This document shows positions 1-8,750 of a DNA stretch of 64,000 nt, one piece after another. This DNA comes from Meira nashicola (lineage: Eukaryota > Basidiomycota > Exobasidiomycetes > Exobasidiales > Brachybasidiaceae), in NCBI GenBank assembly GCA_001600355.1, contig BCJU01000001.1, positions 5,208,013 to 5,272,012 on the forward strand, given 5' to 3'. Numbering within the stretch: position 1 is the first letter of the stretch; each line of letters starts with the position of its first letter. The position numbers and the translations under genes are program-made. The notes below the pieces were generated by a model. It had not been told where the DNA came from, made no database searches, and saw only the letters and a program-made list of their open reading frames with translations.

Positions 1-72
1 CATGCTGCTTACAAAGCAAATCAAAGAAAGTTTTATCAATTGAGAAAGTTGAAGAATCATAATCAACAGTAG
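1..72 (+). CDS. 3' end of an eighth array paralog (partial)
   Basis: Frame 1 is open from the window edge and ends in TAG at 70-72, giving 23 residues rich in Lys, Arg, Gln and Asn that contain FYQLRKLK. Composition and the Y-x-x-R-K-x-K pattern match the C-terminal ends of the seven complete genes that follow in the same orientation (for example the end of the copy at 3943). The next paralog starts 231 bp downstream, the usual spacing in the array. I therefore read it as the tail of one more copy. The fragment is short, so the call rests mainly on context. Confidence 0.55.
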   Translation, partial: HAAYKANQRKFYQLRKLKNHNQQ

Positions 73-217
73 GTAAACATTTTTTTCATACACCTTATCG
101 GGTGAACAAGAAATGTTCTATTGTCATTCTTCCGTAGTTATCAGATGTGGAAAATGCACAATCACCGCTATCAAGATAAAAGTATGATAGTTAATGCACT
201 TGTTTAGCATAGTTTTC

Positions 218-223
218 GGGGCG
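218..223 (+). promoter_or_regulatory. GGGGCG element before array copy 1
   Basis: GGGGCG lies 86 bp before the ATG at 304 in otherwise AT-rich intergenic DNA, followed by a TATATA stretch near 235. The same core recurs at a similar distance before five other array genes. Function is inferred from position and recurrence only. Confidence 0.5.
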
Positions 224-303
224 TCAACTCTAGCTATATAATAATTCGATCTTTTCTTCCATTGACTGCATAATTTACATTCATTCCCTTGTCATCACTC
301 GAC

Positions 304-927
304 ATGAAAGTAATCAGAATATATCTACTTGCACTCTCACTTTTGATTTCATTCATCTTTGATATTAAAGCAACTTATAGCGAAACAGAAAAAGAAGTTG
401 ATGGTTGGCTTAATATATCTTCTCATTCTGATTCAAAGCAAGTAGTTCATAATCAACCTTTAAATGATTTAGCGGACACAGCAACAAGTTCTCAAGTCAT
501 GTCTATCCTCCAAAGTCAAAATGCGAAGAAAGTCAAAGTCAAAGCAGCAGGAAAAAAAGTGACGGAGGAAGGGAAAAATGAAGATATTCTCGTTGAAGAG
601 GTATGTAGGATAAAACATACTCCATGCTGAGGATATTGATGCCTAACAATACTTTATCTCCTACAGGGACCTGAATATGTTCAAGCTGCAAAAGTTCTAA
701 AAGCAAAGCGTTGGAAAAAATATTCAAAGAAGATTTCAAATGATTCTGAAAGGCATGAAGCTCGCAAAGCGAAACAAAGGGAGTATAATAAAAAGTCTTA
801 TCTTAAAATAAAGCAAGATTCAAACAAATTTACAAAATTGAAGCAACGTAGAAGGGTTAACAATCTTAATCATTACTATAAAGAAAAACAAAAGTACCTA
901 GAAAAACTCAAAAAAGCAAATCAGTGA
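304..927 (+). CDS. Small secreted basic protein, array copy 1 (diverged EAR motif)
   Basis: Two exons, 304-600 and 667-927, joined over a 66-nt GTATGT...CTACAG intron in phase 0, give 185 aa. Start is the first ATG; an in-frame TTG upstream is not used. Residues 1 to about 24 form a signal peptide ending near DIKA. The mature N-terminus has an acidic spacer and then VDGWLNISS where other copies carry LxLxL-PG, so the putative repression motif is degenerate here. A short polar linker containing DTATS, shared with copy 2, leads to a Lys-rich stretch. Exon 2 codes a Lys/Arg/Tyr-rich domain with KIKQD and KQRRR blocks. No catalytic motif is visible. Predicted secreted; nuclear targeting after uptake by a host is inference. 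Confidence 0.8.
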
Positions 928-980
928 TGTTAAACACAATCCAATGGAAATGTGTGTAACACTCCAACGACTTTTCATTT

Positions 981-986
981 GGGGCG
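981..986 (+). promoter_or_regulatory. GGGGCG element before array copy 2
   Basis: GGGGCG, 109 bp before the ATG at 1090. It is the same core as upstream of copies 1, 5 and 7, at a slightly longer distance. Confidence 0.45.
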
Positions 987-1089
987 TAAACTTCATTAAC
1001 ACTGCTTTGATAAATTTCAGCTCTCTTAATAGTTTTATTCCTAATCTACTCCTCCGACTTTTTTCTGTATTCCATCTATAGTTCTAAAA

Positions 1090-1709
1090 ATGAATTTCTG
1101 GCCTACCTACTTATTCTTATTTTGCTTTTTTAATTGTCTTTTCTCGCAATCGATCTCTAATAGTCAATCGGAAAGCGAAGATGTAGATAAATGGTTAAAT
1201 TTACCCTCACATGATGGATCCGCACCGGGACAGAATTTAAACTCTGAAAATGTTATAGAAGATACTGCAACCTCAAAAGATGTACACGATGCTAATAACA
1301 CCGTCTCTTCGAAAACGAAGAAAAGGAAAAGACATGAAAGCCAAGGACCGAAGGCGAAGATTCCTTTAGAAAGGGTATGTATTTGATATTATCTTAATTT
1401 CGACCGTATAGCTCAATTTCTATTCATTTGTTTTTTTTTATCAATTTATAGGATCCAGAACAGAGAGAGATTGCGAGGCAAAGGCAAAAGTTATATTGGA
1501 AAACATATAAAGAAAGTCTTGCATCTGATCCAAAGAAACGTGAACAAAGACTTCAAGATTTAAGCTATTATTCATCAAAAGCTGAAAAAAAGAATAGACA
1601 AGATCCAAAATTACATATAGCACTTAAAGCACGCAGAAGGAAAACTTCAAAGGCACATTATTGGAGGAAAGTATCAAAAGCTCGTCAACAACAAGATACT
1701 GATAAATAA
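1090..1709 (+). CDS. Small secreted basic protein, array copy 2
   Basis: Exons 1090-1374 and 1452-1709 with a 77-nt phase-0 intron give 180 aa. A signal peptide (about 20 residues, rich in Phe and Leu) precedes an acidic spacer and VDKWLNLPSHDG. With copy 1 this forms a subgroup where LxLxL is replaced by WLN[IL]; both also share DTATS. A basic KKRKRH block just before the intron is a likely NLS. Exon 2 has two repeats, each an aromatic residue, a DPK turn (SDPKKR, QDPKLH) and an Arg/Lys run such as KARRR. Unknown biochemical role; candidate effector by architecture and context. Confidence 0.8.
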
Positions 1710-1755
1710 GATATTTTGTATATAAACAAGAACACACATGCTGTGTACATATTGC

Positions 1756-1761
1756 GGGGCT
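1756..1761 (+). promoter_or_regulatory. GGGGCT element before array copy 3
   Basis: GCGGGGCT includes the GGGGC core, 89 bp before the ATG at 1845, matching the position of the element in the other copies. Confidence 0.45.
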
Positions 1762-1844
1762 AAGATACAAACTGAATTCCATGCTATAATACTGACATCT
1801 TGAAGAGAAGAGAGTTTCTCTTGAACTCCAACGACAAATAAAGC

Positions 1845-2357
1845 ATGATATTGGTACAAACTTGTCTATTCTATTCAATTTTTGCAATTTTTCATCTAAT
1901 TAATTGTTGTTTGGCGGGGTCAAGTAGCGATACTGATGAAGTTGATACAACTTTGACACTCGCTCTGCCCGGAACAGATCCAAGTACAGCCCATTTTACG
2001 ACTAATGAGAAAGAAAAAGTACAAAAAACAACAGGTTTAAAAAGAAAAAGAGAGAAGATAATTGAAATTGTTGATCAAGAAGTAAAATATGAAGGTCCAA
2101 TTGAAAGACAACGTAGACTGAATCGAGAAGCGTCACGTAGATACAGACAAAATGTTAAAAACAATCCAAAAATGTTGGAACAATATATTATCAAAAGACG
2201 TGAAAGGAATAAGAAATGGTATGATGGTGTTTCTGCAGATCCACTTAGAAATGCTCGTAGAAAGGAATTAAATCGAAAAAACGTAAACGAATTCAACAAA
2301 CGTAAGAGGCAACGACAAAAAGAATCAAAAATGGAAACGAATGCTGATTCCAAGTGA
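1845..2357 (+). CDS. Small secreted basic EAR-like protein, array copy 3 (intronless)
   Basis: A single 170-aa reading frame, the only complete copy without the intron, so this paralog probably lost it. Signal peptide about residues 1-24 (ends CCLA), then an acidic spacer and LTLALPG at about 37-43, which fits the LxLxLPG form of plant Aux/IAA domain I. GLKRKREK at about 65 is a basic NLS-like block. The second half (from about 87) is Arg/Lys-rich with NREASRRYR, which fits the bZIP basic-region signature N-x-x-A-S-x-x-[CSYF]-R, but the following NNP breaks the helix and no leucine zipper follows. The second repeat has SADP and ARRKELNRK. Function is inferred. Confidence 0.8.
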   Translation: MILVQTCLFYSIFAIFHLINCCLAGSSSDTDEVDTTLTLALPGTDPSTAHFTTNEKEKVQKTTGLKRKREKIIEIVDQEVKYEGPIERQRRLNREASRRYRQNVKNNPKMLEQYIIKRRERNKKWYDGVSADPLRNARRKELNRKNVNEFNKRKRQRQKESKMETNADSK

Positions 2358-2460
2358 ATATACACAATTACACAATGTTGAGCAAAGGCCCGCGTGTTTT
2401 TAACATATACATACACATTATATTTCTTTTCTTTTCTCTCACCCACACTACCAAAACAAA

Positions 2461-3028
2461 ATGTTTCTAAAAAAGATCTTTTTCTCTATCATTCTGTTCT
2501 CGATAAATGTTTATTACGCAAAGTGTACAAATGATAATGAACATCCTCAGCTAGATTTAGAGTTAAAGCTTTCTCAACCTGGACTATCGTCTTTTTCACC
2601 GGAAAGAGATATTGTGACGGGAGACAATATTAGTCCAGTTACTATCCATGCAAATGAAACAATTCAACCTCAACCTACACAACGAAAACGTGGTAGATCC
2701 CCAAAAGTTAATAAACAAGCTGAGAAGAGAAGAAAAAGAAAATTAGTAAGTGAAAAGAAAGTGATAGAGTTACACGCAATACTAATGTCATAAATTTACT
2801 CAGTTTCCCCAACAGATTGAACGTAAACAACTGAGTGTTAAGGATAGATATTTAAGAATTAAAGCAAACCCTGAAGATCTCGAATCATTTAAGAAAAGAC
2901 AAAGACTTCATTCTCAAAATTACTATCATGGTATCTTTGCAGATGAAGAAAAACTTAAAAAACTTCGAGCTAGGCAGAAGAAGTATAGAGATAAAGTCAA
3001 AGCAAAGAAGAACAAACCTTCCCAGTAG
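2461..3028 (+). CDS. Small secreted basic EAR-like protein, array copy 4
   Basis: Exons 2461-2745 and 2816-3028, 70-nt phase-0 intron (GTAAGT...AACAG), 165 aa. The signal peptide (about 20 residues, ending VYYA) is followed by NDNEHPQ and LDLELKLSQPG at about 31-41. The first seven residues differ from the plant SRDX core LDLELRL only by K for R. QRKRGRSPK before the intron resembles an AT-hook/NLS (core RGR-P). Exon 2 has KANPEDL and KKRQR blocks and a shortened second repeat. Its promoter lacks an exact GGGGC core but has a GC block (GGCCCGCG, 2387-2394) 74 bp before the ATG. Confidence 0.82.
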
Positions 3029-3124
3029 AAGGTACTTTTTTGTGCTTGTTTAAAGGATTTATGTTCATTCGTGATATCATAATCAGATCCTTCATAGCGT
3101 AAAAAGCAATTATGATCAAAAGTA

Positions 3125-3130
3125 GGGGCG
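3125..3130 (+). promoter_or_regulatory. GGGGCG element before array copy 5
   Basis: GGGGCG, 81 bp before the ATG at 3206. A short upstream ORF of five codons (ATG 3188, stop 3203-3205) lies between it and the gene. Confidence 0.45.
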
Positions 3131-3205
3131 GTAGATACCTGCAATCAACAGACCTTTCAACGTCCCTTCTTTTTCATTCTATCAACCATGAAGTATACTA
3201 CATAA

Positions 3206-3798
3206 ATGCTTTTATTGTTTCGACAAAGAGAGTTCTGCCTGATCATATTCCTTTTCTTAAGCCTACTTCCACTTAGAAACTGTGCAAGTGATGGTGAAGG
3301 AATTGATTTACGCCTCACATTAGCACCTCCAGGTCATCTATTAGCGAAAGAATCAAATATTCAGCTAAATGATGCTCAAAATAAAGATCAAATTATTATA
3401 GATAAAAGCATTCAAGGAGCTAAACACACTAAGAGGAAGAGACGAACAAAAGCAGAAATGCAAGTACGTTCTTCATAAAAGTTGTGGTACGGGTATATTC
3501 CTTACTATGCTGACATGATAAGCTTCTCTCCCTATCCTTTTAGTGCATAGATAGAAATGAATCAATAAAGCAACAATATCGTGAAGCCGAAAAACGATAT
3601 ACAATCAACGTTTATAAGGACCCCAAACTTCTGAAAAAGTTTCGCGCTGGTAAAAGACGTAATGCTGCTAATCGTCTCTTAAAGATTAAACAAGATCCTA
3701 AAGAATTAGCTGAATATAAAGCAAAGCGAAAACGAAGTCGTGAAGCATTAAAAATCAAAAGAAACCAAGATACTGAAGGAGAAACACAGCATGGATAA
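3206..3798 (+). CDS. Small secreted basic EAR-like protein, array copy 5
   Basis: Exons 3206-3463 and 3544-3798, 80-nt phase-0 intron (GTACGT...TTTTAG), 170 aa. The acceptor at 3541-3543 was chosen because the next two AGs run into stops and because it restores CIDR, matching NIDR at the same place in copy 7. Signal peptide of about 27 residues ending RNCA; the mature protein begins SDGEG then IDLRLTLAPPG. TKRKRRTKAEM is the NLS-like block. Exon 2 shows two clear repeats: KDPKLLKKF...GKRR and QDPKELAEY...KRKR. Predicted secreted and nuclear-targeted; no enzyme motif. Confidence 0.82.
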
Positions 3799-3860
3799 TT
3801 TTATTTAAAAGAGCCTTCTAAGCAATACAGATGCAGTGGCGGTACTTGAGTACTTTTTAT

Positions 3861-3866
3861 GGGGCT
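3861..3866 (+). promoter_or_regulatory. GGGGCT element before array copy 6
   Basis: GGGGCT, 82 bp before the ATG at 3943, or 109 bp if the second in-frame ATG (3970) is the start. Confidence 0.42.
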
Positions 3867-3942
3867 TTCTTTTTCATGTTTGCTTTTATAATTTATAATC
3901 ATAGTAAATGGACATTTCTCTTTATATCATTCACCCTTCATA

Positions 3943-4551
3943 ATGATCTTTCTCCATTTCTACGTCATCATGAGTTTTCTCCATTATACTCCGTTTCTTC
4001 TATATTCAGCTCTGCTTTGTGGTGCGACAATTGAGGATTCTAATCTAGATTTGGAGTTAAGATTGGCTCCACCAGGAATGTCCAACTCCAATCAGGAACC
4101 AGAATCAACTATTCTCAATACTGAACTTACCTCTGTTCCAGCTTCCCATGATCAAATTGAAGCGACTAAAGTAACTCAAACCTTGAAAAGGAAACGGGGA
4201 AGACCTAAAATATATTCGGTGAGTGTTGAAAAGAGAGTTTCTTGATTCTTAAAAAAGTTGTTTAAATGTATTCAATCTCTCTCTTTCTGTCTCAATTGAA
4301 AGGAGGAAGAGCGAGTAAGAAGAAGAAAAGAACAAAGTTTTGCGGCAAATTCAAAGTATTCTGCAGAAACAAAAAAAGATCTTAAACGTTATAATGCATT
4401 TCTAGAAAAAAGAAGGAGATTACAAGCAGCACGTAGAGCAAAACAAATGAAAGATCCTAAAAGAAAAGCCGAAATTGTTGAAATGACAAAGAAACATAGA
4501 AAAAATTATCGTGCAAAGATCAAGCTTAAAAAGTTGAGTGAGAATTCATAA
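3943..4551 (+). CDS. Small secreted basic EAR-like protein with AT-hook, array copy 6
   Basis: Exons 3943-4218 and 4303-4551, 84-nt phase-0 intron (GTGAGT...GAAAG), 174 aa; an alternative start at 3970 shortens the signal peptide by nine residues. After LLCGA the mature protein starts TIEDSN and then LDLELRLAPPG. The seven residues LDLELRL are identical to the core of the plant SRDX repression domain derived from SUPERMAN. LKRKRGRPK just before the intron is a canonical AT-hook core (RGRP) and NLS. Exon 2 is Arg/Lys-rich with EKRRR and KDPKRKAE repeats. It is the clearest combination of secretion signal, EAR-like motif and DNA-binding-like motif in the array. Confidence 0.83.
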
Positions 4552-4601
4552 ATTCCTGTTTGTATAATAAGCATTTGTGTTTCACTGCATTTTGAATGAA
4601 T

Positions 4602-4607
4602 GGGGCG
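4602..4607 (+). promoter_or_regulatory. GGGGCG element before array copy 7
   Basis: GGGGCG, 82 bp before the ATG at 4684, the same distance as in copy 6 and one base from copy 5. Confidence 0.45.
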
Positions 4608-4683
4608 CAAATTGTAATTTTGTCAAGCAAACATTTTTGTGAACATATTGTACTTGCAAATTTCTTCCTTTATAATCAACACA

Positions 4684-5250
4684 ATGAACAAATATTTGAT
4701 AAACCTGCTTCTTTTGGCATTTTTTGTGCCAATAAGCCAGTCTGTGAATGATCATAATGATTTGGATTTGGACCTCAAGCTTTCACCTCCAGGTCAACCT
4801 ATTGTGGTACAATCAAATATGAGTGATTCCCAAAGTGCGCTTCCTGACCACATTTCATCTTCAGAAATGCCACAATTTGACCATTCAGATAAACGAATTA
4901 CAGGTAAAAAGCGAAGAAAAACAAAAACTGAAATGATGGTAAGTTAAACGAAAATATTTTATACGCAGAGCTTAACAATTAATCAAACTTTATAGAATAT
5001 CGACAGAGCTGCACATAGACGTAAACAATATCGTGATGCTAGTAGAAGATTTAGACAAAAAACAAAGGCAAATCCAGAAGCAGCTGAAAATTATCGTAAA
5101 CGTAAAAGAGTTTATAATCTTACTTATATCGAAAAAGCTGCTCAGGACCCCAAGAAGGTTGCTAAGCGTAAAGAAAAAGAAAAAAAGCGAACAATAGAAA
5201 GAAGATTGAATAGGAAAAAGCAAAAATCAATTAACCAAAATCCTGAATAA
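4684..5250 (+). CDS. Small secreted basic EAR-like protein, array copy 7 (last)
   Basis: Exons 4684-4938 and 4996-5250, 57-nt phase-0 intron (GTAAGT...TATAG), 169 aa. The start is the first ATG; an upstream GTG is ignored. Signal peptide of about 20 residues ending ISQS, then VNDHND and LDLDLKLSPPGQ, another near copy of the plant SRDX/SUPERMAN motif. GKKRRKTKTEM precedes the intron. Exon 2 starts NIDR and contains ASRRFRQK, similar to ASRRYRQN in copy 3, with ANPEAAENY...KRKR and QDPKKVAKR repeats. The array ends here; the next gene is an unrelated dehydrogenase. Confidence 0.83.
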
Positions 5251-5468
5251 AGATCACATTGTAAAACCTCTGCACTAAAGAACGTCAATTTAATTTTATA
5301 CGTCAGGGTCTTCATATACCATGGTACACAGGTACAACAGGCACTTTGACGCGTGTAATAGTTTTCTATTTATGCATGCATGCATGCAGTACTCCACACA
5401 ATGATGACATATACACTCAAAATTCCCACCATCATTGTTTTGTTCACCATCACCTCCTTTTGATAATC

Positions 5469-6519
5469 ATGTGGTATTCTTCCACAGCTAAATCCAATGA
5501 AAGTGTTCCTGAATTGAGCTCTTCAAGAGCTGTAGTTTCAGGAGGTACGCAAGGAATAGGAGCGGGTATTGCTTTACGATTCGCATTAGCGGGTGCATCG
5601 GTTTGGATTGTTGGAAGATCGGAAGAACGTGGTGCAGAAGTAGTAAAGAAACTTCAACAAGCTGCTTTAGAAGGTGCAAGAAGACGTTCAGTAAATAGTA
5701 AAGAAGAAGAGGTTTCTAAAAATTCTCAAGAGAAAGATTTCACGTTTTTTAAAGCGGATTTAAGTGACGTTCAAGAGATCAATCGTGTCGCGGCAGAGAT
5801 TGCAAAACGTGCAGGAAGAGGAGGTGTAGATTGGTTATTTGAAAGTCAAGGTGGTCCACCTACAGGTAATGCACCAGAAACACCGGCTGGAATCGATTCA
5901 GCTTTTGCAGTTCAATGTTTATCGAGATACGGATTGGCAAAAGGACTTTTAAATTCAGGTACGATCAAACAAGGTGTATGCTTTATCGCTGTTCCAGGAC
6001 AAGGTGGTAAGAAGCCGATCGAATTGGAAGATATCGAACTAAAAAGCAAAAAGAGTAAATGGGGCTTGAACATTCCCAGGAGTGGAGCGAGAGATTCGAC
6101 TATTCTTGATGCTGTAACTCTAGTAAGTAGAGAGATATTCAAAGATCTTTGAGAAAGTGAAGACGGCCTACTAACAATTAACCTTTACACTTTTCTAGTC
6201 TTTTGCACAACAATACCCAAATCTCACATTCAGCCACATCTTTCCTGGTTTAATAGGAACGAATGCTGCTGCAAATCAAGGTTTCCCTTTTCCCATTCCT
6301 CAAGCATACAAGCTAGCAGGAGCATTCTTACCTTCAACTGAACAATTTGCTGAATTACCATTCTACTTACACGCAAATCCTGAAGGTAAACGATATTTAC
6401 GAAGCGGAGAAGCAAATCTCTTTTGGCCATGGCTATCACGAATGTCCATCTCTCCAAATGTAGAAGATCAAGCACATCGTTCTGCAATCCTTGCCAGGCT
6501 TGATGAATATGGTTTATGA
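5469..6519 (+). CDS. Atypical short-chain dehydrogenase/reductase
   Basis: Exons 5469-6122 and 6199-6519 with a 76-nt intron (GTAAGT...TTCTAG) give 324 aa. ATG 5469 is chosen as it lies just before the Rossmann fold; in-frame ATG 5376 would add a His-rich tail. VVSGGTQGIGAGIA at about 21-34 is the glycine-rich NAD(P) motif and VGRSEER follows strand 2. The usual catalytic Y-x-x-x-K is not evident: the expected region reads GLNIPRSGARDSTILDAVTL. After the intron, TFSHIFPGLIGTN matches the PG segment of retinol-dehydrogenase-like SDRs. Family assignment is firm. Activity is doubtful because of the missing Tyr, and the substrate is unknown. Confidence 0.82.
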
Positions 6520-6949
6520 ATGTAGTAAAAGTGTATAACTCTGTTTATGAAATAATAATTAATATTGTATGTGTGTGACCGAAGAGGTTGTTTGAATGCT
6601 TTAGCAAAGTGAGGTCATGAAGACCGCAACTGGCAAGGTTCTCTCCCCCAGGCTTGTATTTGACTAGCGCCAGAAAATGCCAAGCGCAGCCCGCGACAAT
6701 TTTTCCGCAAATGTGTGAGCACGTACCTCTTATATGCAAGGCCAACCGACTAAAACTCAACATAACCCCTTACCCCTCCTTCCATCTACCATCATCATCA
6801 AGACAACACCATCGCCGCAATCAAAAACGATTTGATTTCATCAATGTCAATGACTGATAAATAAGGATCACGTTCAAACCAAAATAAGAAGCTTTTTTTC
6901 TTTTCCCGCCATATTTATAGTGGAGATCAATACGTAAAAATCGCCGGAT
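6520..6949. other. Intergenic, promoter of the ZIP transporter
   Basis: 430 bp between two same-strand genes. No convincing gene or repeat; a TATTTATAG stretch near 6911 may belong to the core promoter of the downstream gene. Confidence 0.5.
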
Positions 6950-8437
6950 ATGGTCGCATCTCCGCTTGTGGTATTAGCACTACAAAGTGCGGGAATGTTA
7001 GCAGGAACATTTATTTGTGGAATCATTCCTTTATACCTTTCACTTTCAAAAACGAAACTTAGAATGTTAGAAGTGATCGGTGCAGGTTTATTGGTTGGTG
7101 CAAGTATGACTGTAGTTTTACCTGAAGGCGTTCAAGCATTGTATTCTGCAAAAGGAGGTCAACATTTTCATGAACATAATATCATGGCACAATCTTTGCA
7201 ACCTTCACAAATGTCATCTATACTTGTATCCGGACAAGCTCACTCGGCATGGGCTTGGAGTAAATTGTCAAAACGAGCAGCTTTGCGCGAAAGAAGTTTT
7301 GATCCAGAAAGCACTGTCGGTATTGCACTTTTAGCGGGTTTTCTGGTCATGTTTCTGTGAGTAACTTACATTTCTGATTATTTATAATCTTCACTGACAC
7401 CTCTTTTACCTTTTCACAGAATCGATCAAATCGCATCGCCTGGAGCCCACGTTCATGCAGCACCAAGTGGACCGGATCGGGAAGCGCATAATCACTGGCA
7501 TGGACCTTCGCATCGTCCTGAATCACTACGATTGACTAGGGCATCTTCTTTGATGATCTCAAAAGATGATCCTTCTCAAAATACTAATTCTTCATCAGGT
7601 AGGCATTTCCGAGTCAATCCCTCTAGTATTGAAAGTAGCCCGGAACAAATGCCAGCTGATCATGATCACGTTCCTCATTCTCAAGCTCATCTTTTTGATG
7701 ATTCCCATCACACAGGAACTTCTTCAACTGTACGCGATAATTCAAGACAGGCAAATAGACCAAGAAAATCTTCTGATACTCAAAATCGATCACCAACCGC
7801 AAACGGAGGTCAAACCGATCCATCGCAAAGCAGAGGTATTCGACAAGCATTTGCATCAATTGCTGGCTTAATCATTCATGCTGCAGCCGATGGAATCGCG
7901 ATGGGTGCAAGCGCTGGTAGTGATGATGACAGTTTGAAATTGGTTGTATTGTTAGCAATTATGATTCACAAAGCTCCGGCCGCTTTTGGATTATGTACAT
8001 TATTGATGGGACAAAGATTACACAAGAGTCAAATTCGTAAAGCGATTGCAATCTTCAGTCTATCAACACCAATAGGTGCAATTTTCACCTATTTGTTCCT
8101 CTCTCTTGTTCTGAAATCAGGCCCTGGATCAAACGGAATCGGATCAGAACATATCGGAGGCGCACTTACGTTTAGTGCTGGAACGTTTATGTTTGTTGCA
8201 ATGCATGCAGTACAAGAATTAACTTCAGCAGCTGCTGATATCGATTTAGAAGCAAGCACACATCATCACCATCATGGCCATGCTCATCACTATGAAGGCG
8301 TTTCAACATCCTCGCATGGCGCTCCAGCTGAGGCCCCTCCTCGTCAAATTTTAGGTAGGACAGGAAGAGTTTCTTGTTTCTTATTGGGCACAATCTTGCC
8401 TAAAATTTTGCAAGGTTTGGTCGGACACCATCATTAA
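6950..8437 (+). CDS. ZIP family zinc transporter, ZIP9/SLC39A9 type
   Basis: Exons 6950-7356 and 7420-8437 joined in phase 2 (donor GTGAGT, acceptor CACAG) give 474 aa; the splice recreates MFLIDQIAS, as in ZIP9. Membrane segments lie in the N-terminal ~60 residues, around the splice, and in the last ~200. HAAADGIAMGAS followed by IMIHKAPAAFGL are the paired ZIP metal-site helices in the form typical of the SLC39A9/yeast ATX2 branch. Three His-rich loops (around HVHAAPSGPDREAHNHWHG, the HDHVPHSQAH stretch and HHHHHGHAHH) are likely metal-sensing or binding loops. Members move zinc or manganese out of the Golgi or other compartments to the cytosol; localisation here is inferred. Confidence 0.93.
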
Positions 8438-8750
8438 AGTTGTGCTTAATTCGCTGCATCACTCAACATCATATTTCCCACTGTATTATACCATTTGTTT
8501 ACTATTAAACGAAGATCAACCACAAAAAAGAGAGTGTTTAGGTTGTATCACATTAGTCCTTGAAAGCCAGTATGCGTGAGATTGCATATGACAGGGTATC
8601 GGAAGTGTCAAGAACGACGCAATTTTGGAGAGATGGGAGAGAGTACACGAGGCAAACAGGAGCCAAAAGGGACGAAAGAATAAATAATTGAGGAAAGTTG
8701 CAATTCCTCCATAACAAACAAATGCAATTATCCTAGGCAATAGAAATGAA
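8438..8750. other. Convergent 3' intergenic region
   Basis: 313 bp between the ends of two convergent genes. AT-rich 3' UTR-like sequence; nothing else seen. Confidence 0.5.

Noticed and set aside
1090..1374. WLNLPSH of array copy 2 as a DLNxxP motif
   Set aside because: It lacks the Asp and the correct Pro spacing; kept only as a diverged form of the family motif.
1845..2357. Array copy 3 as a bZIP transcription factor of the fungus
   Set aside because: NREASRRYR fits the basic-region signature, but a signal peptide is present, prolines follow and no leucine heptads exist.
2075..2446. A 123-codon minus-strand frame opposite array copy 3
   Set aside because: It is the antisense shadow of a Lys/Arg-rich coding strand (giving Phe/Leu/Ser-rich sequence) and has no family features.
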